Assembly: GCA_031979385.1 (NCBI GenBank)
Contig: DALZEF010000001.1
Span: 62,001-126,000, forward strand
Source: Timonella sp031979385
GTDB lineage: Bacteria > Actinomycetota > Actinomycetes > Actinomycetales > Cellulomonadaceae
DNA: 64,000 nucleotides
Direction of reading: 5' to 3'
The first letter of the stretch is position 1. Each line of letters begins with the position of its first letter. The notes under the pieces are model-generated. The model saw only the letters and a list, made by a program, of their open reading frames with translations, was not told the origin of the DNA and made no database searches. Shown here piece by piece: positions 8,731-17,306 of the stretch. Made by a program: the position numbers and the translations under genes.

Positions 8731-9480
8731 ATGAGTTCCACATCGCAGCCCCTCCAACGCCAACGCGTCACCTATGCCTGGCTCGTGCACATCTTCACCA
8801 TGACCGGAGTGATCTGGGCCTGCCTGGCAATCGCCGCACTGTTCCAGGGCGAGATCCTGCAGATGTGGATGTGGCTCGGAATCGCGCTCATCGTCGACGG
8901 GCTCGACGGCAACCTCGCACGAAAGGCAGACGTCAAAAAGTATGCGCCGAACTTTGACGGCACCGTCCTCGACATCATGGTCGACTATCTGACGTGGACT
9001 TTCATCCCCGCGCTGTTCATGTACATTCACCTGCCACTCGGTGGCCCGTGGACATCCGCGGCCATGTTCGCGCTCATCTGCACGTCCTCGGTGTTCACCT
9101 ACTGCAACGTGAAACTCAAAACCCACGACTACTACTTCATGGGTTTCCCCGCCGCATGGAACATCGTGGCCGTGGTCATGTGGATCGTCGGTTCTGGCTC
9201 GGCTCTCAACGTCACCGTAACCATCGTGCTGGCGCTCCTGACGGTTGCGCCGTTGACTTTCGTGCACCCATTCCGAGTCGCGCGGTTGATGCCGATGAAC
9301 ATCGCAACGGCCTTCGGCTGGATCGTGACCACTGCGATTCTGCTCGTCCAACACCCTGACCGCGCGCTTGTCGTCGAGGTGATCTGGTGGGCGTGCGGAG
9401 CCTGGCTCATGGGTCTGAGCGCATACCGAACCGTGCAGGAGATTCGTGCCCGCAGCAAGGCCGTCGTAGGCAACCAGTAG
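8731..9480 (+). CDS. pcs: Phosphatidylcholine synthase (CDP-diacylglycerol + choline)
   Basis: Integral membrane enzyme of 249 aa in the CDP-alcohol phosphatidyltransferase superfamily. Residues about 50-90 contain VDGLDGNLARKADVKK followed by PNFDGTVLDIMVDYLTW. The DG-x2-DG-x2-AR ... DG-x2-LD-x3-DY spacing is the Pcs variant, not the generic DG-x2-AR-x8-G-x3-D-x3-D of phosphatidylglycerol or inositol synthases. Pcs condenses CDP-diacylglycerol with free choline to give phosphatidylcholine and CMP. The ATG at 8731 follows GAAGGAAA. The gene directly follows a BetT-like choline importer, which strongly supports choline as substrate. Immediately after the stop lies a 62-bp palindromic repeat that may also end the transcript. 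Confidence 0.87.
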   Translation: MSSTSQPLQRQRVTYAWLVHIFTMTGVIWACLAIAALFQGEILQMWMWLGIALIVDGLDGNLARKADVKKYAPNFDGTVLDIMVDYLTWTFIPALFMYIHLPLGGPWTSAAMFALICTSSVFTYCNVKLKTHDYYFMGFPAAWNIVAVVMWIVGSGSALNVTVTIVLALLTVAPLTFVHPFRVARLMPMNIATAFGWIVTTAILLVQHPDRALVVEVIWWACGAWLMGLSAYRTVQEIRARSKAVVGNQ

Positions 9481-9484
9481 GCAA

Positions 9485-9546
9485 CCTAGTGGTTTTCCGG
9501 GATCAGGATGGTTTTTCTTAAGTCTTGATCCCGGGAAACCACCATC
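9485..9546 (+). repeat. 62-bp palindromic element, copy A
   Basis: Imperfect inverted repeat: GTGGTTTTCCGGGATCA pairs with TGATCCCGGGAAACCAC around a loop containing GGTTTTTCTT. It aligns base for base, without gaps, to copies at 52183-52244 and (inverted) 60912-60973. It starts four bases after the pcs stop codon. Confidence 0.8.
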
Positions 9547-9594
9547 CGGCTAGGTCGACGTCCATGCCACCCACCTAGAATGTTCGAGTCCACA

Positions 9595-10521
9595 TCACGC
9601 AAAGGTGCGCGGGACCTCCGCTGCATAGCGGCGCTCGAGCGACCGTTCCTGGCGGTAGTTCGCCCATTCAATCCCCAGGCTGCCTGCGATGAGCAGTGCG
9701 ATGATCAGGATGACGAATGGCGGATAGTTGCGCCCACACATACCGAAATACACGTATGGCGCCATAAACGTGGCCATTGTGACGAGCGTTCCGGCCATTC
9801 GGATGCGTCGTGTGGCTCCGGAAATCATCGCGATGATGCCCCACGTATACGGAATCGCCGTGATGACGTCGATTGACCACAGCATCAGAAGGCTGCCGTG
9901 GAATTCCTTAACGAACATCACTGGCAGAGCCCGCAGCGAGGAGTAGACGAAGACCGCCAGGTATACGTAGGTTCTAGGGTTGCGCAGGAGCCGCGCGATC
10001 TTGGAGCGTTGACGCACAGGAACCATCAGCTCAGCCAAACGTGCGAGTATCCGATGCGACAGGCTGGCGGCATCAATGCCCTCGAACAGCCAGGCATATC
10101 CGGGGAACTCGATCAGCAGCCAACTCGCAACATGCTCGGGGGTGATCCCGTAGGCTCTGCGCCCATCGGCGGACTGTGGTCCAAGGGCGACAAGGTGCCG
10201 GCCGAACTTTGCATCCAACCTTGCGTGGATGGCGCTGTCAGCAGTCGTGACGACCCAGAGTCTACTTCCAGATTCGAGTGCCTGTCGCAGCGATGTGGCC
10301 AACGCATTATGGTCATCGAACAGGTCCGGCGAGATCACCTGCACTTGGCGTGCACCCAGTTCCGAGAGTCGAAGCACACCAGCGGTCTTGCGCACCTTCG
10401 CCGGGTCCAAAGGCAGTTCAGCGATGGTTTCTGAAGTGAAAACGCCGTGTGGTCGAGGCAGGAAGGCGTCGCGCACGGAGGCGAGCACCTCGTGCGCACG
10501 GCGAACGAAGGAACCCAGCAC
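9595..10521 (-). CDS. Membrane protein of unknown function
   Basis: 308 aa. The first 180 residues are soluble and have no match I recognise; they contain an alternating beta/alpha pattern (QVQVISPDLFDDHNALATSL, LWVVTTADSAIHARLDAKFG). The last 120 residues hold about four hydrophobic segments (YVYLAVFVYSSLRALPVMF, then segments near residues 215, 245 and 270), so the protein should sit in the membrane with the N-terminal domain inside. The start is GTG at 10521 with only a weak ribosome-binding site. It is convergent with the pcs transcript and followed upstream by the pullulanase terminator, so it is probably monocistronic. The GTG start and lack of family make start and function uncertain. 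Confidence 0.6.
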   Translation of the reverse strand: MLGSFVRRAHEVLASVRDAFLPRPHGVFTSETIAELPLDPAKVRKTAGVLRLSELGARQVQVISPDLFDDHNALATSLRQALESGSRLWVVTTADSAIHARLDAKFGRHLVALGPQSADGRRAYGITPEHVASWLLIEFPGYAWLFEGIDAASLSHRILARLAELMVPVRQRSKIARLLRNPRTYVYLAVFVYSSLRALPVMFVKEFHGSLLMLWSIDVITAIPYTWGIIAMISGATRRIRMAGTLVTMATFMAPYVYFGMCGRNYPPFVILIIALLIAGSLGIEWANYRQERSLERRYAAEVPRTFA

Positions 10522-10621
10522 CCAACAAGGCTAACTTACATAGGCGGGAAACATAATCCTCCCAGAGTATGCTCAGTCAGCACAAAGATCAGACCACGGT
10601 ATGAACTGACTGGAAACAACG

Positions 10622-10652
10622 GTGCCCGGGGTGCGTTCAACACCCCGGGCAC
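10622..10652 (-). terminator. Terminator of the pullulanase gene
   Basis: A 12-bp perfect stem (GTGCCCGGGGTG with CACCCCGGGCAC, seven-base loop) lies 15 bp past the pullulanase stop codon on the minus strand. Confidence 0.75.
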
Positions 10653-10666
10653 TTGCTTGAACAGTC

Positions 10667-13600
10667 TTACTCAACCGTATGACGCCTGCGAAGCACAAGG
10701 AACGCGCCACCGAACGCAATCAACAGGGTCGAGAACACGGCCGCTCCCCACGTTGCAGGGCTCATGCCCGTATCCGAGAGCCTGTCTGCTGCCTCGTCGG
10801 GCGCCTCCACACTGTCGGTTGCTTCATCCCCGGTCTGTTGAGTTGTATCGGATGGTTCATCTGAATCATCCACATCTGGGCGTGTGCCTGAGTCTGGGGT
10901 CGTGTTGTCTTCCTCATCGAGGTCGGTGTTTCCGCCTGACTGCTGCTGGGGCTCCACGAGAACCGCAACGGTGCGGGCAGGTACCGTGACTGAACCGGCC
11001 TGCACGTTCCATGATGTCTGCCTGACCACGGAATCCGAGCCGTTGGCCAACGCTGGCGTGAGCGCGAAGTTACGGCCCGCGAGGTCTGGCAGGGTCTCGG
11101 TTATGCCCTCTGGCGATGCGTTGAACACCACGAGCGCTCCGGCAAGCCCAGGATCGACATCTGCCCCGATCAGGTCATCAATCAGCATGACGATAACGCC
11201 CGGCGTGGCGTCAGGCCCACCGTTGGGGAAGGAGACCTTCTGCTTGATCAGGTCGGCGTCGCCGAGGCGCAGGAGTTCAACCTCGGCGCGGACTCGCAGT
11301 AGGTCAAGGGCAGCGCCCTCAGCCTGTGCGATGTCTGCCGCAGTTGGCTTGAGCGCCGGGTCGGCAAGCAGTGGCGCCATGATGGACCACTTGTCCTGGT
11401 TGTCTGCGGCCATCGGCAGCCCTGAACCGAAGGTGGATTCCTGTCCGGTCCAGTCGATTCGGTTAAACCAGTCCCCCGAGTCGTAGCTGTTGCGGTCGAG
11501 CGACTTTGACCGCAGGAGTTCGGTGCCTGCATGCCAGAATGACACACCCTGTGAGAGGGTCGCGGTGCCCAACATGAGGGTGTTCATGCGGACCCGGTCA
11601 GGCATTGAGGTTTCCTGCGGAAGTTTGAGCACTGCGAGGTCATACAGCGTCTCGTTGTCGTGTGCGTCAACGTAGTTGACGATCTCGTCTGGCTGCTCAG
11701 CGTAACCTGCCGGTGAGCCGTTGTAGTCGATCTCGCTGCCTCGTCGTAGTTCACCGTCGGAGGCCAGGAAGGTGAAGTCCTTCAGGTTTCCGGCAAGCCC
11801 CACCTTGACCAGGTCGGTGGCAGGGCCGAGGGCTGCGAGCGCATCCTCCGTTGACCCGTTGATCGGGGCGCCGTTCGGATCAGTGCCCAGCCCGGTGCCG
11901 TAGCCCTGCTGCTGAATCGTGTTCGAGGCGACAGGACTGCCACCGTGCACACCATCGCGCAGTCGGTCGTTGAACGTGCCGATCCCCGTCCCACCGAGGT
12001 TGCCCTGGCGGGCCTGCACGAATCGGGCATCTCCTGCGACCTCACCGAAGTCCCAGCCTTCGCCATAGAGGTAGATCGCTGAACCATCAACGCCATCCTT
12101 GGCAAGGGTGAGTTCATCCAAAGCAGAGCGGACAGCGAGCATGTTGTCGCGTGAGTGGTGACCCATCAGATCGAATCGGAATCCATCGATCTTGTAGTCG
12201 CGCGCCCATGTGACCACTGAGTCGATCATGAGTTTCTCGGCTGCGGCGAACTCGGTTGCAATATTTTCGCAGCAGGTTGAGGTTTCAACACTACCGGTGC
12301 CGCTCAGGCGGTGGTAGTAGCCGGGGACGATCCGGTCGAGGACGCTCTTGTCACTCTGTCCGGACTGGGCGGTGTGGTTGAACACTTGGTCAAGTACCAC
12401 CTCGAGGCCCATGTTGTGCAGTGCGCCCACCATTTCCCGGTATTCGGCCACACGTGCTCCGCCGTTGGGGTCTACCGCGTAGGAGCCCTCAGGGGTTGTG
12501 TAGTGGAACGGGTCGTAACCCCAGTTGAATCCGTCGGCACCACGGATGGCACCAACGCAGGCCTGCTGCTGCTCGGAGTTCGGCGCGAACGAGGCGAGGT
12601 CGCAGTTAGGGGTGGCGTGCGCTGTTCGGTCCTCGCCGATGGTTGCGATGTCGAAGCTTGGCAGGAGGTGCACGGTGGTGATGCCTGCTTCTGCGAGTTC
12701 ACGCAGTTGCCTCGCACCCGCGCCATCACGGGTGAAGGCCCGGTAGGTTCCGCGTTCTGCCGCTGGGACGGATTCGTCGCCTATGGAGAAGTCACGGATG
12801 TGGAGTTCGTAGATTGCCCGGTCGACTGCCTTTTCAATCTTTGGCTGCGGGGTTTCAACCCACTGGTCAGGCATCCACTGATCGGAGGACAGATCGATTG
12901 CGACCGAACGCTGTGAATCCATTGTCAGTGCGTGCGAATACGGGTCGGTGACCACATTGGTTTCTACGGTGCGGGTCGAGTGTGCGTACACCTCAACTTC
13001 CCATAGGTATTCTGCGCCTTGAGCAACATCGGTTTGGGCGGACCACACACCGGATGTGTCATCGAAGGTCGCGTTCACGCGAGTTGGTTGACCGCTACCG
13101 CCGGGTGGCCACAGCAGCAGCGTCACGTTGCGTGCGGTTGGCGCCCAGAGCGCGAAGCGCTCATCGCCGTTGTTCTTCCAGGTGACACCGAGGGTTTCGG
13201 ACGCGAGTGCATCCGCGTAGAGGTCGTCAAGGATTCCGGGGAGTTGCACGCCCGTCAGTGCAGTGGGTTCGCCACCGTTTACCTGCTGAATCTGGAGTTG
13301 CTGGGTCACGAGCGACCGTAGTGCCGCCCGGTTCTGCCCGTCGTCCACGGTCAGGGCGATTGACCCTGCAAGGTGCGGGAACCTGGCCAGTTCATCGGCG
13401 CTCAAGCCTGATGAACGATAGGTCAGCGGGATCTCGGTGATGTCGTCATCGTCGAGTGGCAGTCCGGGAGTCTCAGCCGCGTACAGTGTCCATTTGAGTG
13501 CGGCGGGATCACCACCGGAAAGGAGAGTGCGTGGCCACGCGATGGTGTTGGCGCTCACCCATTGCGCACCAAGTTGCCCGGTTCCAGCCAGCGGTGGGTT

Positions 13601-14371
13601 TGCCACATCGATATCAAGGATGTGAGTGGCTATGTCGTAACTAAAACTCACGAGTTCGCCTTGCGCGACAGCGAAGGTGTAGTTGCCTCCCCGGTTGTCG
13701 GCGGGGCCGTAACTTTCATCCCAGTTCTCGCCGTGTGCAGCTTTTACCTCGTAGTTCCCTTCTGGTAACTGATCCGTTGAGAACTCGTAGATCCCGTCTC
13801 CGTCTCCATCCTGCATGAGGGTAGCGAGGCAGTCTGGTTGCCAGTCTCCCGAGCAGCCGAGCGCGGCTTGGAAACTGCCAGGGAGAGTGATGACCGGGCC
13901 TGCCGCAGTGTTGGAGAATATGTTCGAGCGCGGGTCGTAGAAGAATCTGATCGCTCCGCCGTCGTGGCTGTAGGTGACGTTGGGTCCGCCTGCCACCCCG
14001 TTCGCACCGTAGTTCTCATCCCATGTCCCGCCGATTGCGACCTTGTACTCGTAGTTGCCCTCGGGAAGGGTGAACGTGCCCTCGTAGATCCCGTCTGCGC
14101 GTAGTGTGAGTTCCGCATCTGCGCAATCTGCCTGCCAGTCTTCCGAGCATCCCATTTCAGAGTTGTGGCTGCCGGGAACCGTCACGAGGGGTTCATCGGC
14201 CATCGAGGGCACGCTCGTCACGAGGCCTGTGGTGAGTGCGACGGCGGTTGTTGCGATGACTCCTGCCACCCGCCGGAGTCGCGAATGGGTTGTCGTTCGT
14301 GTGCGCCCGTACACGTCGGTGGCAACCGAACTGTGGGCAGCATCTTTCAGCAGACGTGTCTTCTTCGACAA
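10667..14371 (-). CDS. pulA: Cell-wall-anchored pullulanase (GH13)
   Basis: 1234 aa starting at a TTG (14371) preceded by AGGGAGAG; the frame is open further upstream but the sequence there is poor. A signal peptide (VAGVIATTAVALTTGLVTS, cut after SMA) is followed by two X25-type beta modules, each with a PGS-x8-C-x2-DWQ pattern. An E-set/CBM48 region precedes a GH13 barrel with the pullulanase motif FNWGYDPFHYTTPEGSY. The four GH13 regions are DQVFNHT, DGFRFDLMGHHS (nucleophile Asp), YLYGEGWDFG (acid/base Glu) and VNYVDAHDNE. The enzyme cuts alpha-1,6 branches of pullulan, starch or glycogen. The tail is Asp/Thr-rich, then LSDTG, a hydrophobic helix and RRRH: a sortase substrate with a non-canonical motif. 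Confidence 0.9.
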   Translation of the reverse strand: MSKKTRLLKDAAHSSVATDVYGRTRTTTHSRLRRVAGVIATTAVALTTGLVTSVPSMADEPLVTVPGSHNSEMGCSEDWQADCADAELTLRADGIYEGTFTLPEGNYEYKVAIGGTWDENYGANGVAGGPNVTYSHDGGAIRFFYDPRSNIFSNTAAGPVITLPGSFQAALGCSGDWQPDCLATLMQDGDGDGIYEFSTDQLPEGNYEVKAAHGENWDESYGPADNRGGNYTFAVAQGELVSFSYDIATHILDIDVANPPLAGTGQLGAQWVSANTIAWPRTLLSGGDPAALKWTLYAAETPGLPLDDDDITEIPLTYRSSGLSADELARFPHLAGSIALTVDDGQNRAALRSLVTQQLQIQQVNGGEPTALTGVQLPGILDDLYADALASETLGVTWKNNGDERFALWAPTARNVTLLLWPPGGSGQPTRVNATFDDTSGVWSAQTDVAQGAEYLWEVEVYAHSTRTVETNVVTDPYSHALTMDSQRSVAIDLSSDQWMPDQWVETPQPKIEKAVDRAIYELHIRDFSIGDESVPAAERGTYRAFTRDGAGARQLRELAEAGITTVHLLPSFDIATIGEDRTAHATPNCDLASFAPNSEQQQACVGAIRGADGFNWGYDPFHYTTPEGSYAVDPNGGARVAEYREMVGALHNMGLEVVLDQVFNHTAQSGQSDKSVLDRIVPGYYHRLSGTGSVETSTCCENIATEFAAAEKLMIDSVVTWARDYKIDGFRFDLMGHHSRDNMLAVRSALDELTLAKDGVDGSAIYLYGEGWDFGEVAGDARFVQARQGNLGGTGIGTFNDRLRDGVHGGSPVASNTIQQQGYGTGLGTDPNGAPINGSTEDALAALGPATDLVKVGLAGNLKDFTFLASDGELRRGSEIDYNGSPAGYAEQPDEIVNYVDAHDNETLYDLAVLKLPQETSMPDRVRMNTLMLGTATLSQGVSFWHAGTELLRSKSLDRNSYDSGDWFNRIDWTGQESTFGSGLPMAADNQDKWSIMAPLLADPALKPTAADIAQAEGAALDLLRVRAEVELLRLGDADLIKQKVSFPNGGPDATPGVIVMLIDDLIGADVDPGLAGALVVFNASPEGITETLPDLAGRNFALTPALANGSDSVVRQTSWNVQAGSVTVPARTVAVLVEPQQQSGGNTDLDEEDNTTPDSGTRPDVDDSDEPSDTTQQTGDEATDSVEAPDEAADRLSDTGMSPATWGAAVFSTLLIAFGGAFLVLRRRHTVE

Positions 14372-14448
14372 GTGCTCTCCCTGGTGCTGGGGCACAGCGC
14401 TGTGCCCAACTTTGTTTGTCGCGACACTAACACTCAGGGAGGTTTTGT

Positions 14449-14462
14449 TGCAATGGATTGCA
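14449..14462. promoter_or_regulatory. Palindromic operator TGCAATGGATTGCA, LacI/MalR-like
   Basis: Perfect six-base arms with a two-base centre, about 78 bp upstream of the pullulanase TTG start. TTGCAA-type palindromes are typical for LacI-family maltose/maltodextrin regulators of actinobacteria, which fits a starch-debranching gene. The assignment to MalR is inference; no regulator gene is in the window. Confidence 0.5.
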
Positions 14463-14655
14463 GAAACTTTCAGCGACCCTTCGCCTAGGGCTCGGGGCCA
14501 CAAAAGGGCTATTTCTTGCGGGATGTCTTCTGCATTTTTCAACATGGGATGAATCGTCTTACTGCGCGCACCCCTTCTCCTCTTGATTACGCGCAGGCGA
14601 TCAAGGTTTTGTTTCAGATACTTGCAACCCGTTTTCAGTTATTTTCAAAAACTGC

Positions 14656-14754
14656 TTGGCGACGAGTCGGATAGTTCCCGAAAACTTCTCGCCTCCCAGC
14701 CCGGCCCAGCTGGGCCAGATGGCGACTGGGGAACTGTCCGACTCGTCGGCAATA
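14656..14754. repeat. Inverted pair of TCGTCG-motif repeats around a hairpin
   Basis: The left arm, read on the minus strand, is GGGAACTATCCGACTCGTCG (14659-14678). The right arm is GGGAACTGTCCGACTCGTCG (14729-14748) followed by GCAATA. The arms differ at one base. Between them lies the perfect palindrome GGCCCAGCTGGGCC (14703-14716). The right half aligns to the element at 27048-27099. Confidence 0.75.
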
Positions 14755-14760
14755 AACAAC

Positions 14761-14794
14761 GAACTCGGCGCTTTGTACACAAAGCGCCGAGTTC
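14761..14794 (-). terminator. Terminator of the beta-helix lipoprotein gene
   Basis: Perfect 16-bp stem GAACTCGGCGCTTTGT / ACAAAGCGCCGAGTTC with a two-base loop, 15 bp past the stop codon at 14809. Confidence 0.8.
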
Positions 14795-14808
14795 AGTTTG
14801 GAAATCAG

Positions 14809-16047
14809 TCAGCGTCCCCCGCGACCGCCACCCATCTGGCCCTCTTCACGAGTACCGCCCGGACCGCCGCCCATCATCTGATTCGTGAGTTCAGTGACCT
14901 GCTCACCGTTCACGGTGATCGAGCCGCCGTTGAGAGTTCCCGTGCCGTCGAAGTCGAATGCAGACTGCGCGGTGATGGTGAACGTGCCACCATTGATCGT
15001 CAGGTCGCCATTGCTGTCAATCGCATCCGTGTCCCCCGAACCCATCACAATCGTGATGTCACCGCCATTGAACGTGATGCCCAGACCAGATGTGATGATC
15101 TCTGAGGCCGATGCGTTGATTCCGTCATCTGATGCGTTGATGCTGATCTCACCACCGTCGATCACGATGACCGGCGCCTCGATCCCCTCCACGGACTGAA
15201 CGATGTTGATCGTCCCACCTGAAATCAACAGGTATTGCTCAGCCTTGATCGCATCGTCCCCTGACGTCACCGTGATCGAGCCATCCGTGATCGTGAGTTG
15301 GCCCTTGCCCAAATCGGTGTCATTGCTGGATTTCAGACCATCGCCTGCAGCATCAATCGTGATCGTTCCGCCTGAGATGGTCAGCGAGTCCTTACCGCGG
15401 ATACCGTCATCGACGCTTGTGACCGTTATCGTTCCCGATTCAATCCACAGGTCGTCCTTACCCACAATGCCGTCAGCGAAGTTCGCCGTGACGTTGAGCG
15501 TTCCCGAACCGGTGATGAGCAGATCATCCGACGAGTAAATCGCGCCGTCAATGTCTTCATCGCTGCGCGTGGATGCGTCAGAAACGGTATTGGTTGTGTC
15601 ATCCTGCAGTTCCAACACGGTCAACTCGGCGTTATCGATCTGGATCGCGGCGCCCTCGCTGGCGTTGATGGTCGCCCCAGCAAGAATGATTCGCACATTG
15701 CCGTCCACGTCTACCGTGACCTGACCGGTCGACTCACCCGTCAGAACATAGGTTCCCGCCTCAGTGATTGCGAGGCCCTCATCCGTCAACGTCACATCCG
15801 TGGTCGGCAGGCTGTCCCAGTCAACATTCGCCGCAGAAGCGGTGGTGGTTGCAGTTTCGGTCGTCGTGGCAGTTGTCGTTTCCGTTGCACTCTCGGTGGT
15901 TGCCGGTGTACTCGATGAAGCAGATGCCGCGGCCTGAGTAGTACCTGCATCAGTGGACGTGGTCGATGCCGTGCATGCGGCCAGTGAAAGCGTGAGCGCT
16001 GCAGCCAACGCCACGGCTGTCCTCATCATTTTTGTTTTCGGGTTCAT
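14809..16047 (-). CDS. Cthe_2159-like carbohydrate-binding beta-helix lipoprotein
   Basis: 412 aa. The start at 16047 (MNPKTKMMRT) has GAGGG upstream; the longer frame from 16128 adds an implausible leader. A lipobox SLAAC at about residue 24 predicts lipid anchoring, followed by a long Ser/Thr/Ala linker (to about residue 85). The rest is a right-handed parallel beta-helix built from repeats such as GDGLKSSNDTD, SGDDAIKAEQYLLISGGTI and ASDDGINASASE, the acidic DDGI/DDAI signature of the Cthe_2159 family, whose founder binds polygalacturonate/cellulose and calcium. The C-terminus ends in a Gly/Arg tail (GGGPGGTREEGQMGGGRGGR). Next to a pullulanase, a glycan-binding role at the surface is likely but not proven. 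Confidence 0.82.
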   Translation of the reverse strand: MNPKTKMMRTAVALAAALTLSLAACTASTTSTDAGTTQAAASASSSTPATTESATETTTATTTETATTTASAANVDWDSLPTTDVTLTDEGLAITEAGTYVLTGESTGQVTVDVDGNVRIILAGATINASEGAAIQIDNAELTVLELQDDTTNTVSDASTRSDEDIDGAIYSSDDLLITGSGTLNVTANFADGIVGKDDLWIESGTITVTSVDDGIRGKDSLTISGGTITIDAAGDGLKSSNDTDLGKGQLTITDGSITVTSGDDAIKAEQYLLISGGTINIVQSVEGIEAPVIVIDGGEISINASDDGINASASEIITSGLGITFNGGDITIVMGSGDTDAIDSNGDLTINGGTFTITAQSAFDFDGTGTLNGGSITVNGEQVTELTNQMMGGGPGGTREEGQMGGGRGGR

Positions 16048-16253
16048 TGCCCTCAGTCCCTCTCGTCTCGATGGAAGCGTTGCGATGCCCCAACAGTAAA
16101 GAGGCGGTCTATGGACTGGCTTTGCCATTCCTGTGAACCTCTTGAGAAAAGACGAGAGATCCGGGAGCCTTCATGAGTTGCCCTTCCTGCGATTTCGAGC
16201 AGAACCGAGAGCCTTCCACAACGCGGCCCACTGGTCGGCGTCGCAGTCAAAAG

Positions 16254-16271
16254 TATCTTGCATCCAAGATA
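16254..16271. promoter_or_regulatory. MarR-type operator TATCTTG-N4-CAAGATA
   Basis: Perfect 7-bp arms (16254-16260 and 16265-16271) 23 bp before the marR start codon. The size and spacing fit autoregulation of the MarR-GPx-DoxX operon by its first product. Confidence 0.7.
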
Positions 16272-16293
16272 TTCGTGTGCCATTCTTTAGTGT

Positions 16294-16836
16294 ATGGATG
16301 CGAACGAGCACAACATCGACGACGTGTTATGCCATGCCCTGTATTCGACGGCGCAGGCCACCGTTCAGCTCTACCGCGACCTCCTCGCGCCGTGGGGGGT
16401 GAGTTTTCAGCAACTCATGGTTCTCGGCGTGCTGTGGCGCGATGGCGAACAGACCCCTGGTGGGATCGCCGAGGCATTGAGTCTAGACTCCAGCAGCGTC
16501 GCCGGCCTGCTGGGACGCATGCAGAGTGCCGGGCTGATCGAACGCGCCATCGATCCAACGGATCGCAGACGCATCCAGGTACGCGCCACTGCGAAGGCGG
16601 TGCGTCTACGTGGAGAACTTGACTGGCTCGAATCATGCGTTACCCAGGCCCTCGGGGTGAGCGTACCGGAGGCGCAAGACCTGGCCGAACGGCTGAGGTC
16701 GCTGCGCAGCAACGTGCAAGGCTTTGCCCGGGAGCGTCCACTGACGGCCGGACTCGTCGATGCGGCGGCACAGACGAACCGCACCGCACCAATCGAAGGA
16801 GAAGAACAACCATGGAACTCTCGGACATCCCAGTAA
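16294..16836 (+). CDS. MarR-family transcriptional regulator
   Basis: 180 aa with the winged-helix core at about residues 30-105: FQQLMVLGVLWRDGEQTPGG, then the recognition helix SLDSSSVAGLLGRMQSAGLI and the wing IERAIDPTDRRRIQVRATAK. The D-x-R-R wing motif is intact. It begins at ATG 16294 with little Shine-Dalgarno, and a perfect operator-like palindrome sits just upstream, so it is probably autoregulated. The last 25 bp overlap the start of the glutathione peroxidase gene, indicating translational coupling. A Cys (C13, in DVLCHAL) near the N-terminus is at a position used by OhrR-type peroxide sensors, and the operon content fits peroxide sensing; this is inference. Confidence 0.85.
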   Translation: MDANEHNIDDVLCHALYSTAQATVQLYRDLLAPWGVSFQQLMVLGVLWRDGEQTPGGIAEALSLDSSSVAGLLGRMQSAGLIERAIDPTDRRRIQVRATAKAVRLRGELDWLESCVTQALGVSVPEAQDLAERLRSLRSNVQGFARERPLTAGLVDAAAQTNRTAPIEGEEQPWNSRTSQ

Positions 16837-17306
16837 CCACCCTCGACGGAACCACGACCACGTTCGGCGCACTCACCGCAGGGAAGGTCGCCCTCGTGGT
16901 GAACGTTGCCTCGCGGTGCGGACTCGCCCCGCAGTACGAGCAACTTGAAGCACTACAGCGCCAGTACGCCGACCGCGGGTTCACCGTGATCGGATTCCCC
17001 AGCAACCAGTTCCTCCAAGAACTCGGCTCGTCCGAATCGATTGCGGAGTACTGTTCGACCACCTGGGGCGTCACCTTTCCCATGACGGAGAAGGTGAAAG
17101 TCAACGGCAAGAAAGCCCATCCCTTGTACCAGCAACTGACCACTGTGCCGGACGGGGACGGCAAAGCTGGAAAGGTGTCGTGGAACTTCGAGAAATTCCT
17201 GATCCACCCCGACGGTCGAGTCAAGCGTTTCCGTCCGCGCACGAAACCTGACGCACCCGATATCCTCGCCGCAATTGAAGACTGGACTGTGAGCAACCAT
17301 GACTGA
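16812..17306 (+). CDS. Glutathione peroxidase-family thiol peroxidase
   Basis: 164 aa, starting at ATG 16812 after GAAGGAGAAG and overlapping the regulator gene. The peroxidatic Cys is C36 in NVASRCGLAPQY, the active-site Gln is in NQFLQELG (Q69) and the Trp/Asn lie in VSWNFEKFL. C81 in AEYCSTTWGVTFP is at the position of the resolving Cys of thioredoxin-dependent bacterial members, so the electron donor is more likely thioredoxin than glutathione. The usual FPCNQF motif is FPSNQF here, a Ser replacing a conserved but non-essential Cys. Reduces hydrogen peroxide and organic hydroperoxides in the cytoplasm. Confidence 0.88.
   Translation: MELSDIPVTTLDGTTTTFGALTAGKVALVVNVASRCGLAPQYEQLEALQRQYADRGFTVIGFPSNQFLQELGSSESIAEYCSTTWGVTFPMTEKVKVNGKKAHPLYQQLTTVPDGDGKAGKVSWNFEKFLIHPDGRVKRFRPRTKPDAPDILAAIEDWTVSNHD

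Larger units (their letters stand above)
14372..14808. other. Intergenic region upstream of pullulanase
   Basis: 437 bp with no gene. Reading down the minus strand it holds the terminator of the beta-helix lipoprotein gene (14761-14794), a 97-bp inverted pair of dispersed repeats (14656-14754) and a perfect TGCAAT-GG-ATTGCA operator (14449-14462). The pullulanase promoter should lie between the repeat pair and the start codon. Confidence 0.65.

Noticed and set aside
9485..9546. Copy A as a simple pcs terminator
   Set aside because: It could act as one, but it is shared with two unrelated loci at fixed length, so a repeat element is the better description.
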